From positions 2,765,236 through 2,829,235 of the forward strand of contig ML679969.1 in NCBI GenBank assembly GCA_007922225.1: a stretch of DNA of 64,000 nucleotides, read 5' to 3'. The notes under the pieces were generated by a model. That model had not been told where the DNA came from. It did not search any database and worked only from the letters and a program-made list of their open reading frames with translations. Position 1 is the first letter of the stretch. Each line of letters begins with the position of its first letter. This DNA comes from Emydura subglobosa. Its lineage: Eukaryota > Chordata > Testudines > Chelidae. Below, in pieces: positions 1 to 13,505 of the stretch. The translations under genes were made by a program, and so were the position numbers.

Positions 1-500
1 CCATAGGAAGTGTGGGTCTGCATCAACTCTGGAGCTGGGCAGGAAATGCTTTTCCTTTCCCGTGGGAGTTTTTGAGATTTTGAAATTTTTCCCCAGCCTG
101 AATTGGGCTACAAATTCAAAATCTCACAAATGTTTGCAAATGGCTAATCTGAAAAAAACCCAACAGATTGGACCATTGCAAACTTTTTGCTTCGATAATT
201 ATGAAAAGTTTTGTTTTGACTTCAACCTTTTAAACTTTTTAAAGACCCTTTTATAGGATAACAACTAAAATTTCAAAATGGGAAGTTATTTTGAACTGGA
301 AAATGAAACTTTTTAATCTCAAAAATATCAAAATGGGATGTTTTGGAAATCTTGAAACTCCCCCTCCCCCCCACATTTTTTCAAATGGAGAGATTCATCA
401 AAACTGACTTTTTCCCATGACCAGTTTTGGTTTAGAGGACAACATTTTTGGATGAAAAAATGTTTCATTGGAAAATTCATAACCAGCCCTAATCAACACC
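1..500. repeat. AT-rich dispersed repeat (tttcaaaatg family)
   Basis: The stretch has alternating short A and T runs such as tttcaaaatggga, gaaactttttaa and ggaaaattcat, ending in aaccagcccta. The same style of sequence recurs at 22780-23010, 36930-37160, 45580-45690 and 59080-59400, ending in accagctct at 45663. It is a dispersed element of unnamed family, not coding. Confidence 0.5.
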
Positions 501-1889
501 ATATGAAACTGGCCTACCTGGTGACAGGGTGTGTTGTATGAACACCATGCTCCAGCACAGGAGGGCAGAAACACGTGTCACTCAACAGTAGCCCCTCTGG
601 TTGATCTTTGAACTATAACTGCAGTTATAGATTAAATGATCTGTTTGTTCCACTTGTGCCTCCTTGAACCAGCAGAAGGTTATTTCCTACAGTATCTTCT
701 TCATTGCCTTGTCCATCTTAAGTAATGGCATTCCCACTGCCTTCTTTGAGAGCTATCCTCCACCTAATTTTGTTGCTAGTAATTCTCATGAATAGTAATA
801 ACTCCTGTGAATTCCTCTTGCAGGCCTCTTGTCTCTGCTAATGGCTGGCAGAGACAGAGGCCTGGATGAGAGCCATCTAGCTTACGCTCAGTGAAGATGG
901 AAGGGATGCTGCTGGATTTTTAATAACCGGCAAAGTCAAATATCCTCTCGCTAAGTTAAGGGCACCTGCCAGTCCATTGTCAAAGCAGTTCATTATCTCA
1001 GGGGCCCGCTGGACTTCGCGCTGCTCCTTCATTCCCAGAGAGCAACCACACCTAGCTATGCCTTCATTTAGCTGTGGCTGGTCAAGAGATTGGGCCCTTT
1101 GCTATTAGATGAAGATCTCATCGTGCTCCTGTAGATCTTTGTTACTGCCCCAGTGGGCTACTTACTGCAGCACCCGCCAGCAGGGGCTAACTGCGAAGAA
1201 AGCTCCATGCCTTTTGCGAGTGCAGAATGCAGCTGCCCCTGTTCTGAGCAGGGCTGGTGGTGGGAGCTTCGCAGTGCCACAATGTAGCACCTTCCAATTA
1301 AATAGTATGTGATTTTTCTAGCCTGTGAATGTAGCTAGAGGTGGTTTTTTGGGTCTGGACTTTCTGGTTCATTGAAATTAAGTTTGTGTTTCTTTTTTCT
1401 TGTCCATAAAAATATCTTTCCCCCACCATCCTTCCTTTGTTTTTATGCCTGGGGCTCCATCTCCTGAAAGCTTGTGCTCTTCCCCTCCTGCGTTCTAACA
1501 TTGCTCCTGCCTGCAATCTGCTGAGAAGCACCCTGTGCCCTCCGGGGAATGCTGAATAAAGAAGAGCAATCTTCTCTCTCTGCCTTTGAGGTGAGGGGCA
1601 GGGGAAGCTGAGCTGCTCCTGTTAGTTGCATGCCAAGTGCAGTTCGGAGACGCAGGACGGAGCTGTCTCAAGTTGTTTGGCTGGCTGTGCTCTTTTAGGG
1701 CTGGGGAGAGTCATAACTGGCCAGCCCTGCCTTGGACCTCTCCCCAGCAGGAACATCAACCAGTGGAGGTGGCGGTACCAGCGGGTAACCTCTGCCACTC
1801 CTTTCGCTGCTGGCATTTAATCACCCCCTGGAAGGACAGTCTAGCATCCAGGACAGCCTCCCCCGCCTTTGAAGATGGAAACATGGGTT
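501..1889. other. noncoding, nothing recognised
   Basis: Mixed-composition DNA with only short, overlapping chance open frames on both strands. No splice-flanked conserved frame, RNA gene or repeat was recognised. Confidence 0.4.
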
Positions 1890-2125
1890 TGATGTTATTA
1901 TTTGTATTACACTAACACTTAGGGGCCCTACTGCGCTAGGTGCTGCAGGCACGCAGAATAAAAGATGGTCCTGGCCCTGCAGAACTCACAATCTAAATAG
2001 AGAAAGGATGGGAGGGGAAAGCAGGGACATAGAGTGACTCATCTAAAGTCGCACATCAGGGCAGGGAACGGAAGCCAAGTCTCCTGAGTGCTGTCCCTAT
2101 TCACCAGGCCACACTGCTACCCCAC
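1890..2125 (-). mobile_element. tRNA-derived SINE, turtle type
   Basis: On the + strand it opens with ttattatttgtattac and continues with a decayed gcgctaggtgctg and cacaatctaaatagag, then the complement of the tRNA-like head (gaagccaagtctcctgag). It is therefore inserted in minus orientation. It ends about 90 bp before the GC/TATA element at 2217. Confidence 0.65.
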
Positions 2126-2216
2126 TACGTTCAGCAGAGTACCTGCCTTAGAAGTAGACACAAAGGGTAGTCGAGGGAGATGGTGGTGGTAGCCCGTACA
2201 CTGGCACTTTAAGAGA

Positions 2217-2250
2217 GAGGCGGGGCCCTCTTAGACCAACAGTATAAAAG
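2217..2250 (+). promoter_or_regulatory. promoter-like element: GC box and TATA box
   Basis: GAGGCGGGGCC (2217-2227, Sp1-type GC box) is followed 16 bases later by a canonical TATAAAAG (2243-2250), with a weak CCAAT-like ACCAAC between them. A strong splice donor follows within 65 bases of the TATA. The combination is unlikely by chance, but its gene is unknown. It could be a distant first exon of the actin gene (24 kb away) or the start of an unrecognised transcript. Confidence 0.45.
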
Positions 2251-2272
2251 CAGGCACCTGGGGTAGGGACAA

Positions 2273-2314
2273 GGCTATCCCATCCTTCCATTCCTCGTGA
2301 GGGCATCTACTCAG
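2273..2314 (+). other. candidate short noncoding first exon with strong 5' splice site
   Basis: This spans from an estimated start 30 bases after the TATA to the donor CTCAG|GTAAGG, which fits the splice consensus at almost every position. The 42-base exon has no ATG. Short untranslated first exons of this kind are typical of several actin and other muscle or cytoskeletal genes, but nothing in the sequence ties it to a partner exon. Confidence 0.35.
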
Positions 2315-4867
2315 GTAAGGAGTGGTGGTTAATCTCTTTCTTTTGGTGTAGAAGAGGCTTGCTGAGGGCCAGGGGAGTAGGCTGTTTGCTGAGCAGTGGC
2401 TGTGTGATTCCTTGTGTGTTATTTATTAGCTGGTTTGTTCCAGTGGTGTCTGATCTACCTTAACTTCAGATGTATGGGTTTCACCTTTCAATGAGACACT
2501 GCAGGTGGGTGTATTAGTTCCTTAGACTGATCTGTCCCTGTCTTGTAACTTAACTAGCAGGAAATGTTTCTCTTCTCCTTGTTGTGGGAAATCTCTTCCT
2601 GACTGGAGTTCAGTGTTTGACTCTGACTCGCTTGGCTGGTGGTGGTGAGTGAAGCTCCCTGGTTAGCCTCTCTAGAACTACCTGAGCATGTATGTGCTCC
2701 TAGCTTCCTCCTCCTGGGATCTGCAGCCTACCTAAAGGTTGGCTTGGCTGTCCTGTCTGTGGTATAGTGGCTTCTGCCAAGCAGATTGGAGTCCCATTGT
2801 GGCAGATAAACCTAATTAAGCACTGTGGTCAGAACAGCATTAATTATTAAATGCACTATAGTCTAGCTGCTTATAGTCCTCCAAGAGGAGAGGGATCTAT
2901 TCCATTGTCTCCTGCTGGTGCTGGAGATTCACTTAGGAGGGCAAAAGAAATCTTAAACCTGCCCAAGAAAGGCACTTCAGCACTTGTTTTCCTTCCTAAT
3001 GATTCAAGGAGCTAGTGTCCTTCAGCTGCTCCAATTGCTTATTTAACTTGATTGAGCTGCAAAAGGGCAGACGTCCAAAACAAGGCAGAGGTTCATTTGA
3101 ATCTCTTAATGGGGGGGGCGGCTGCATGGCTAACCCTTTGTGTGCTGCAGCTTTTGAGTGAGTGTTGCCTTTAATATGCAACCATAAACTTTAAAGCTGC
3201 TACCTTTAAATAAAGAGACCTCCCCCCCCCTAAACCTTGTTACTAAATGATCTGCTTCAGAGTTCTTTCTGATTGCTTTAATGAGGGAGTTCTAACTCTT
3301 TTTCTCCCTGTAGAGAGCACACACTGTTATAAATCAGCTAGGTTGTGGTCTGTTCAAAGTACAGACTGAATTCTAACTGCAGGATCAGATTGCACCCTCT
3401 GACTTCACCCATTAAGACATTGGGGTTGTACATGTATAACCGAACATGATTTGACCTGCAGTTATTAGTGTGGTATGTGAGAAAGTAAGAAGGCAGCTGC
3501 ATGGGATAACTACTGATACAAGTACCTGTGTCAGAGAATTAGTCACTGGAGACACCATTCACCAGACCATGTCTAGCCCAGGACTGAATGGTGTGGTGAT
3601 CACTAACACTCAGTTTAGTCTAGGGACAATGTTGTTCCTAGTTATTAAACGACCCAAGCTCATCTTAGCACATTATAGCTGACACCTTAAATCCTAGCCA
3701 AGACAAAGCTGTAGTGGACTGACTTTATGCTGCATATCTGCCTGTTACCTAAATGAGCTGTTCTGGCCCAACCATTCCTAGAAGTGCACTTCCTTGCTCA
3801 TACTGGTGGGTTAAGCTCTCCTGCACGCTGCAGGAGGCGCGAAGGAAGGCAGAGCAGAACTGTGGACCTGAAGTGCTTTACTGGGATGCAGGCCGCCTAT
3901 GTGGCAGTTGCGTTGGGAGTGGAGGATGGGTACCGCAATGCAGGGCTATTACTGTATGTAAAACAGAACGGCTGGTGTGAGCTCCTTGCACTGAGGCAGT
4001 GCAAGAGCTGCCTATCAGTGCAGGTTAGGCATGACTGGGCCGGCTGGCGCTTAGCTTGCCTCCTGCCGTAATTTGTTACAACCTCGGTGCTGGGCCCCTC
4101 CTCGTACTGCTCTTCAGTAACCTAGTTCCACTGGCTCTAGACCCTGTTGCTGTCCCTGTGAAGAGCTTAGCTTGAGTATGTTCAAACCTTCTTCAAAAGA
4201 CTCTGTGAATCCTCTTTAAACTCTCTCTAGCCCATGCTCCCTCAAAGTTTTGCTGTTTCTCACACCACCAAATCTTCTGCAGCTGGCTTTAGCCTCTCTC
4301 CTGGTTTGGGGGGATGCAGGGAATGACCGGAAGCAGTGGAAATGAAGCTTTTTATCTAAGCTGACTCCTTAAGCAGATGGTAGTCTTGTGTTGAAGTGCC
4401 AATAGCCTTGCCTGTCCAAGGAAACGAGTCTTGTGTGGGTTGTAAAAGGTTTTGCCTTCCTTGGTAGGGAAGAGAACAAGGGGTCGAGAGATGCAAAGAA
4501 CACGCACTCTAGCTTGCTGACAATTAAAAGAGAACCAACCCTTAATTTCAGGTTAAGCACTTTGTTGTTAAATGGAAATTGAAACCCTTTTCTCCAAGAA
4601 TTAAAGGCAATCTTGAAATAAGCGTCAGACAAAAAAGTAAAGACAAAACAACACCACCAACTTCTAGGTTTCTTTTAACAAACTGGCCAAAGCCAAGAGT
4701 AACTCGGAGTTTCTCAATCCAAGTGTGTGTGTGTGGGGGGGGGGGAGATGACAACTTCACCCAGTTCTACCTTGGAGTAATAGGGCTAGGTTCTTTACCC
4801 TTTTAGGACTGGTCTATACCTGCTCAAAGAAGGTAAACATTTCCCTAGTCTCTCCTTCCTGAGAAAG
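2315..4867. other. noncoding, no gene recognised
   Basis: Low-repeat DNA downstream of the candidate first exon. It contains poly-G/C runs near 3111 and 3222 and a TG/poly-G run at 4724-4747. If the promoter at 2217 is real, this is intronic. Confidence 0.35.
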
Positions 4868-5062
4868 GATGGTCTTGTGGCTGGAGATGCAGGTTTGGGC
4901 CTTGGAAGGTCTGGGTTCAGCTGCCAGTGCCTCTCTAGACTCCTATATAACTCTGTGTGGCTTTGTATCCTGGTCTGTAAAATGGGACTACTTCCTCAGT
5001 CCTGCCCTATTGGGGCTTTAAGTTCGGAGGCTGCGTATAGCAGAATGGGAACCTGCTCTTGA
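4868..5062 (+). mobile_element. decayed SINE (MIR/CORE-like)
   Basis: It retains the order of a tRNA-type SINE: tctgggttcagctgccagtgcctct followed by tgtgtggctttg and ctgtaaaatgggacta. Heavily diverged. Confidence 0.45.
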
Positions 5063-8000
5063 TGCTGGAGGTGTCGCAACTCAAGTAACTGGTTAAACAG
5101 TGTTCAACAGGCAGTTGAATGTGGAAAGTATTTCCAGATACAAGTAACTAGCCTGGCTGTGGTAAAGCACTGTACTTGATCTTCGCTGTAACCCTGTAAG
5201 AGTTTGCAGTCACCAAGGCATCAGGCAAAGTACAAGCCAACTCTGGCTTATTAGGACTGCTTCCAGTGCCTGTACTCCTGTCTCTTGCTGGCCTGGTTAC
5301 TCCATGACCGGGAGTTGATCTCGTCACCTTGCTCTGGGTGAGCCATTTGTTGGGCAGTGGGTGCAATGGGGTGGTGCTGCCAGGTGCCTGGGTAAATGCA
5401 GTATGCCTGTCTGGAGTGGGGGTGGATGGGTGAGCAGGCAGGGCTACAGCCTCTGCTGAAGTGTAAACTGCTCTAAATGGCAGCACACTGACGTAGCAGT
5501 GGGGAATGTGTGCAACCCGCCCACCTCCTCAGGTGAAGTCTAGGAGTGCTCTAGCAAATGACTGCTGCAGTGAGACACAACAGTGAGCATAAAGAGACTG
5601 ACTTCCTGACTCCGTTTTCTATAATATACACCCACCCAGCTTTCCCTGAGCTGTCAGCGCTTCTCACTACTGCAGAAGCATCTCCTCTTAAAGCTATTTA
5701 TTGAAGATATCTTTAGTACACAAATAGCTCTTAATTTCTCCATTACCACTCCTGTGACACTTCCAGTACCTGCTTTCTGCAATTTCCCCCCTCTTCTACA
5801 CATTTGGGAACCCTCAATTACTCTAGAGGGATTGAATTTTGATCAGCACATTTCAAGTGTGCAGGACTTACTCACGCCTTTGAAACTCTGTAGTGTGACT
5901 TCAGCTTCTTTAAAACTTGGGTGTTAGCAGAAGCTAAATGTTTTTTGGAACAAATCAAACACTTAGCTGGCCCAACCTGTGGATTTCCCTGAAAGACCTT
6001 TAAACTCCATCATGAAGAGGTTTTTGGACAGATCAGTCCTAAGATGACTGAAGAGGAAACTCTTCCACTCTGCCCCAGGTTTGGTTAGGAGGTGAAATGC
6101 TCTGGAAGAAACAGAAGCAAACATCATGGCTTCAGGAACATTCAGATATTCAAGCCCAATGTCCTCCAGTGGTAGCTTGCAAAGGATTTGAGGGCACAAA
6201 TCCAGCTTTTCCTATGTAGGAAGAAGGTTTGGAGGGGCTTCCTTGCTTAGTGTCTGCTTTCAGAAACAAACAGCCAACTGTGGGCATAGAGGAGTGTGCA
6301 AGACCCTTTAACATGTATGGCAATCTCTCACCTTAATTAAAGGACTGAGTGTGCTGAATCTCTAATGAAGACATCTGTCCAAGATGTTACCAGAAATAAA
6401 CACCTTGCATTCATATAGTTGTTCAGTGATCTTGATTGCTATGACACCCTCTCACTAGGTTTTTTATGAGATGGGACTTGACCTTCTAATATGACAGACT
6501 TCCCTGTTCTTCCCTCCCATCAGGATGTGTGGAATCTTTCAGCTTCTTCTGACTAAAGAAGCCAAAGGCACAAGCACCTCTCTTTGCCCTTCCTTGCACA
6601 GGTCACTTTCAACGTGAACTTGCAACCTCTAAGATTAGATTGTAGGTGTCGGCTTGGTCTACCTGGCATGTGTACTGCCTGCAGTGTCCCCTGCAGCTCC
6701 TAGCAAGGTGTTCTAGCCTGCAACGCCAAGTGACTTCCCAAAGTCAACAGCAGAGTCAGGACTAGAATAAACTCCCTGGTTACCTCTTCCCATCTGTAAG
6801 ATGGCAGTGCTGAACGTGGCTATATAGCCAAGGCTTCAGTGTTTTACAGTGATCTAAAGAGATCCAGAACCGAAGTTTAGCTACTCTTGGTGTGGCATGA
6901 ACCAACACAGGAGGACAGAAGCATTGAGTTCAGGGGTCTGTCCAGAACAAAATGCTTAAGGCAAAGCACAAATCTTGGATGCTTGTCTCAAGCACTCTTG
7001 AGATCACTAGTCTCAAGACAAGAGCTCTGTCACTTGAGACTAGGTGCCAAAAAACCCAACTACAGTAGAGGTTGTCCTGCCAAGAGATGCCATTGCTGAC
7101 TCCTACAAACTAGCAAGTAAGACTAAACCAACCAAAAGCAAACTTAATGGTATACTCAAACTACACCTTAAATCTTGGCAGAACAGGGAGAGACCACAAT
7201 TTGTCTGGATTATGGGGTGTAGAAATATGCAAATGTAACTACTCCTAGTTTCTCTCTGGTGTTTGAACCTAGAGCCGGCATTCTGCACTACGTGAACCAA
7301 AGGAACAAAGTTTCCAATGGGAGTTGCGGAAGGTTTTGCATTACAGCCACATGTGCTCCCCCTCTGAGAGCTGGCCAACCTCCTAGATAGAATCAAACAG
7401 TGGTCATAGCCTCTCAAAAACTGGACTCTCTTCCTTGAGCATTCAGATACAGGACTAAATTGGTGGAGATTCTTGCATCAGTGTGCTAGAAAAGCATGGC
7501 CTACTAGTTGGCTTACGCCCGTAGGGGATGCTTGCCTTCCAGTGTGGCAAGTTGTTGGATGGATGGATTGTCCCAAACCCTGGAGAAAATACCCAGGAGC
7601 CTATGGATTGGTTGGGTATCTTCCTTTCCTTCTGATTGACTTTCAATGGAAAAGGCACTAAGCATTTAAAATGTGATTCTAACGGACAGTTAAAGATCTG
7701 GTTTTTATTACACTCCATAAATTTTGAGATGCCTTGCTGCAGATAATTCCTCCACAGCTGTCATGATTTCATTTGTTCTTAATTTCATTAGGTGAGGTGA
7801 TCAATCTAGAGTTCAGGATGAAATTAATTCATGCTGCCTAGGTACAGGGTGAGCCAGAGAAGCTGTCTTCCCTCAATGCAACTTGAACACTGTATCCTCG
7901 AGTTCCCATTCAAATAGTCCTGGGAACCTGAGCCTCTTTTTTTTTTTTTTTTTTTTTTTTTCTAGACTCTAAATGCGGGGGGTAGTAGAGGCAAAGATCT

Positions 8001-9587
8001 GCCAGAAGGACAGACCTCCTCTTGTATTGGAAGAGCCACTTCTACAGCACCCTCGTTGGCACTTGGTGGTCAGACAATAGTAGGACTCCTTGAGTTGCAT
8101 TTTAAACACTGCCTTGGAGACAATAGCCAAGGAAAGCATTGGCACCTTGTCTGTTGAAGCAGAGCTGGCCATGGAAGAACTCTGACAGGAGTACCCCTTG
8201 TCATGGGGCCTCTGCAGAACACCCCTGGCTCCAATAGGCTCTTTCCAGAGTCTTTGCTACAGTTCCCCCCCCACAGCTGTCCATGGCAGCTGTTATCAGA
8301 TCTAGTTCTCTATTTCATATGGGTGCATGCTCCACGTGCAGTAGGTTGGCTTTGATACCATCTGTTGCAAGGGAACGTCCAGAGATCATAAATGGAAATA
8401 GCATGCCATTAAATGGCCCTGTGACACAACTAAATATGTGAGTTAGTAGGTAAGACTGTTTTTCCCAAATGGGCCAGTTGCCGGCATCTTGTATAGTGAC
8501 TCTGGCTAAGTGGGATACGGTCGGGGAAGACGCCACTCCACAAGGATAGTGGGACAACAGACTGGATTCTATCCTGGCCTTACTAATGGCAGAACTATCT
8601 TCCCCCTCAGAAGGGGTGAGACTGCTAGCAAAGTCATATGATCTCCAAACTGATTCACTTCTGTCCTAGTGAATCCACATTAACTAGGACTTTCAGCATT
8701 GCTTTGTAGCCACAACTTACTAAATAACATCCTGTGCTAATAAGCAGTGTGGCTTGGCGCGTCCTGTCTAGTCAACAATCATTCCTTTCCTTGATGAGAC
8801 TTCCCCTGTCTTGTTGTACAGACATGGCTCCACTTGTAATGGGATGGGCTTAATGGTGGGACAACTGAGAAGCTGATGGCCAAGCTCCACCATGCAAAAG
8901 CATAGGGCCCAGCGATTGAGTCAATAGCTGTACACCGCATCCTTGGATTCCCAATACTCAGACAAGTAGGGCTTCAAACTATTGTTTTAAGGCAACACCT
9001 GCCATCATGTGAATACGGCTCCGTTGAATCAGAACTGCAGGCTTGTGCTATCTTGCAAACTCCTTGTATCTCTTCTATATGAAAGCATTGCTTACCTCGT
9101 ATTACTAATACGTGAAGCGTTAAATTGTACTTGGCTGTTTCACTTCTCACCCCTTGTGCTGTTCAGCTACTTGCTGGTCAGCATGGACAAGACCAGTCTG
9201 CAGCCAGTCAATTTCATGGTCCGGCTCCTATGCGCTACCACAATGCTATTGTGCCCCGGTTAAAAATACCGCATGGGGCACTAGATTAGACTGATAGCCA
9301 CAATGGCTCTGCAGAGCAATTTCTCCTCTGCTCTAGATCTAGGGCAGGCTAAATAAGATTCTCCAATATGCTGAGCAGTCAAAGGTGAGACCACTCTCAC
9401 AGACTCAAATACTCTCCTTCACTGGTTAAAATCAGTAGCATGATACCTCTGGAGTATTTCTGTCCACAGGGGCATGGAATAATCCAACGTAAGGCAAGAG
9501 TAATTCTGGGTGCAAAACTTTGGCTATACTAGGTGACCATTTCTAAGACTATGGTAGCCACTCTGCTCCTCCAGGGTAGAACAGGAA
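5063..9587. other. noncoding, no gene recognised
   Basis: About 4.5 kb with no credible exon. A 25-base poly-T lies at 7937-7961. A 78-codon minus-strand frame at 5963-6199 is open but has no recognisable domain and no supporting splice or promoter signals. Confidence 0.35.
7937..7961. repeat. poly-T tract (25 bp)
   Basis: Uninterrupted T run, possibly the poly-A tail of a minus-strand insertion whose body was not recognised. Confidence 0.9.
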
Positions 9588-9776
9588 GGAGGCAGTGTGG
9601 CCTAATGGATAAAGGACTTGGATCTGGGGTCAGTTCCTGGCAGTGCCACTACCCACCTGGGTAACCTTGGACAAGTGTTGTCCTGAACCACCATTATCCA
9701 TCTGTAAAATGGGGACAAAACTGACTTCCAGCTCGGAGATGAGCTAGACAAGCCCATTGAGAGACGTGGGGTCCTG
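9588..9776 (+). mobile_element. tRNA-derived SINE
   Basis: The head ggcagtgtggcctaatggataaaggacttgg carries A-box-like tRNA sequence. It is followed by cagttcctggcagtgccacta and ccatctgtaaaatggggacaa, the typical SINE order. Confidence 0.7.
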
Positions 9777-12700
9777 GTCCATCATGTCGAGCACCTCAAC
9801 CATTCCCACTTCACCACAGTTAAATTTTCAGGGGGGGACCTTGAGGTTGGGATCCTGAGAAAAAAATTGTCCCCCTTATCAGCCCTGAAGCTAGGTAATA
9901 TTAGAACCACAAGCCTTAATGGGACCCCTGCCTGTCCCATTAAATAGACAGCCCTCTGCAGAAGAGCAGCAGCTGCCGTCAACAAGGCAATTGCTGGAAA
10001 GTGTCCCTTCTGCTCAAAGTTCAGAGAGCATATTACTGTAGTAACAATGCTGCTATAGAACAGACCCCGCCATGTGGGGCGGGGGGGCTATTCATGACCA
10101 GCTCACTCTGGCAGTCCATAATGAGGGAACACCCTCTGCAGTGGTGCCAGTCTATAAAGAAATGGACAAGACTGCTGGTTCTCCTCAGTAGCCTGTCTGA
10201 TTGCTTCCAAATGTTTGCTTGAGAAGGGGTAGCTGCATATGTACTTGTAAGTCTGCAGGATCTGTCGAGTGGTCTCCATTAACAGCCAGAATCAGTCAGC
10301 CCTGCAAAAAAGAGGGGATCCAGTTTGTACTCTGGGACCCCTACCTAGTCTGACTTCCTGCCCAAGTGTGTGTACCTTCCCCCAGTATTCCCTGTATCTG
10401 GGTGAACTTGCACTCTAGCGACAGCATGCTTAAACCTCTTGTCTCAAGTGAAATGTCACATGACAGCAGATCTTCCACAGATGTTACAGCTGTCAGTTAC
10501 CTTTGCCGTTAATATTTCTGCCCATTAAGCTGGTAAAGCAGCTTCTACAGGAGTGCAAGTACAACTAAATAGGACACAGTTTAAAGATGTCAGGCCTGAG
10601 GTGCAAAATTCTTTGCTTTAGTGAATGCTCGAAGTGTCAAGCTGACTGGGAGTGCTCACTATTTACTGCAGTAGGATATTGAGCGGTTGTGTGTTAATCT
10701 GGCTTCATTGTTTCAAAAAGCTGGACTTCTGTGCACACACACATTGCCTTCCTGGTAAAGGGATGCACCAGGGTTCTAACATATCCGTTAGGTGTTTACT
10801 GCTATTAACCACTCACTACCCAGACAAGACACTCCCCTGCTCATGCTGCTCTCCAAGGAGAGAACAAAGGACATGACAGATATTAGTCACAAAGCTTAAT
10901 GCACTGCTGGAAGGAGCTCACATCACTGTAGTATTAACCACCTGTCTAGAATAGGCTGGCAGGGCCTGGAGTTGGGGGGAACATTGCAGAAACACTCTGT
11001 GAAAAGCTCCCTCAGCCCTCCTGAGAGGTGTGGGGAGAAATCTTCAACAGATGCTTATGAAATATTAAATGATGCAATCGATACTGCTCTCCCAAACCTT
11101 GCCTCAGGCGCATCTTTCATTAAAATCACTCACCCCTGCCCGTTAGTGGGATGGAGTAATGACCGGCTACCCACGCCTGACGCATGGAGGAAGCAGCGTC
11201 TTGCTGTTGCAGCTGGAAGATGGTGAGGCAAGAGGAGGTAGCCAGTAGGTCAGAAAGCCATAGTGGAGACCTGCAAATTGAATCTTTATCAGAATACTTG
11301 ATTTCCATGGAAGTGCTGCCCCTTGCAAGGGTTTCAGCCTTCCCTGTCATGCATGAACCAGAGGTGCTTTTCAAAGCACAACTAATGGCAAATTGTGCCT
11401 GGCAGTAGCAAATTAAGATGGGTCCCTATTAACTGGCTGCTAGAATCTCGCAATAAACACTGCACCCTGCTGTACTTTCCCACTAGTTCTGTTGCTTTCT
11501 TAAGTGCTGAACACATCTACCCCCCCCCCCCCCCCCACCAAACACACATGCTCACATCAAACTTAACACTATAAAATCCTGCCAGAGCGTTCTCCCAGCC
11601 TGCTGCCTGTGCCTGAGATCTGTGGCTTCTGTAGCTAATGAGGCATGGCAAACAGCTCCCTCCCCTTGAGAGCCCCCAAAAAATATTGCTGAGAATTTTA
11701 GACTAATTACATTTTCCTAATGCAGTTGACCTCCGCTGCACTTACCAAAGCTGCAATCTCCCAGCCATTATTCCAGTCTTAATAAGAGTCAATTGGTTAT
11801 TGTCACTTCTCCAGTTGAACATGAGAGGCACACAATCCCCAGACATTCGGGGGGGAGGGCTCTTAAAATATTGCATTAATAACGGAGATTTGGCTTTTGT
11901 TAGGCCATCACCCCCACTGGGATACTGAATGGCAAGGCTCTCGTGGCTGGGCAGCCTTCTGCTTCGTAGGAAAATCCTTGGCTCTCCCACTACATGCTCT
12001 GCTGTGAGTGGGTGTTTTTTGGGACGTGTATCCCAGGAGGACCCATCTCACTCCTATGTGCTCTGTAGCTCAGGCAGGTTTCCAATGTCTGTTGGTGGGC
12101 AGTAGCATCCCTGCAGGGCTGACCCGCAAGCAGATGGCTTGTGTAATGCATCCCAGCAACATGAATGGTAGTGTGCAAAAAGTAAAGGGCGTACTCCTGA
12201 GTGCCAGGTGATCACGAGCAGGTGTGTGAATGCCACTGGCTTTCTGAGGCCAAGAGTTTTTAGTAAGACTTCCAGTCGAGGACAGGCCATCTAGATGTCT
12301 GTCTGGATGGCAGCCAAACACAATCCTAGCGCCGAGGAAGGACTGTGTTCCTTTGTACTGCAGGGTGCAAACTCCTGTAATGGAACTGAGGAATAGAGCT
12401 GGTGTGAAAACCAGCCTGGGCTGCACTTGTGGAAGTCTCCACCTCACAACAAAAACTTGTTTGTTAAAAGTAACATTCTTGGCAGTTTTGGCCAAAAACC
12501 CTTTCTTGCAAATCAACCCTTTCCAAAGGAATCTGTCTTGTCAAAACAACTATCTGCAAATGCCTCCCACTTTCTATCAGCCCTACTGAGGAAGAAGCTT
12601 CCCTGTGTTCTGGGTTATTCCAGAACAATCTGCTGCAGAGTTCCTCACTTTTTTTTCCAAAAAAGCTGGTGCTAGACCCTGCCAGACACGTTAGCCAACT

Positions 12701-13211
12701 ATTCTAAAGCGATGAGAGATGCATCTTGTCTTGGGAATGTTGGACCTGTGGCTCATTAAATGTCTACCCAATAACAGTACGGATAAATGCAGGGCTATGA
12801 GTTTGTAAGGACACCAGGGCTGGAACTGGCACCTAATGCTGTGCAGCCCCTTTCTGAACACAAGAAGGGACCTCCGTTTAAGATACTGCCTCTTGGGAGG
12901 CTGCATCAATTGTACTCACAGCAATGATCTGACCCAGCAAATTCTGGCTTAATTATATGATTAAATATCTGAATTATTTATGCTCAAAATGTGTCCTGAG
13001 GGGTTGCAAGTCCCTCAGTTTCTCCGAATGTAGCTGCACTGCAGTCTAGCAATGGGAGACTTCTGTCTGAGGAGGAGAACTACACTGCCTTGAACTGTGT
13101 AAGAAATTCCATCCTGCGCTTGGGTTCTGAGCTCTGAACTTGTGGCTGACATCAGCAGACCCCCCCAGATGGGTTCCTCCCCAGTTCTTTCACTTGTCAT
13201 GAGAACACTCA
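9777..13211. other. noncoding, no gene recognised
   Basis: Contains a 17-base poly-C at 11520-11536 and an AT-rich block around 11690-11900 that looks like single-copy regulatory DNA. The overlapping minus-strand frames at 12054-12516 have no recognisable protein features. Confidence 0.35.
11520..11536. repeat. poly-C tract
   Basis: A 17-base uninterrupted C run. Confidence 0.9.
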
Positions 13212-13505
13212 GTACGTCTACATTGGCAGCAGCAAAGTCGCTGCTGTCAGACCATCTGGATTGATGAAGTGGTCAGTGAAGACCTGCTCAATTGATCCAG
13301 AAGTCAATGCTGTTAATCCACCCCCTCAGGTAGCGTAGCGCTGCGTTGATGGGGAACGTGGTTCCCATCGGCACGGTGCAGTGAAGATGGCACGCAGAAG
13401 GGAAGCACGGCAGTCACCGGGAGTGATGCAAGTTACACAAGCTACTCTGTGTAACTCCTGTTGACTGCCACTGAATCGCCGGGTAAGTGCAGACCAAGCC
13501 TCAGA
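13212..13505. mobile_element. DNA-transposon-like element with terminal 'gtctaca' motif
   Basis: Opens with gtctacattggcagcagc and closes with gggtaagtgcagaccaagcc, a decayed inverted match of the opening. Similar ends occur at 17286-17485 and 30199-30470, suggesting a non-autonomous transposon family. Confidence 0.35.

Noticed and set aside
12070..12516. 148-codon minus-strand frame
   Set aside because: Competing frames on both strands and no family resemblance.
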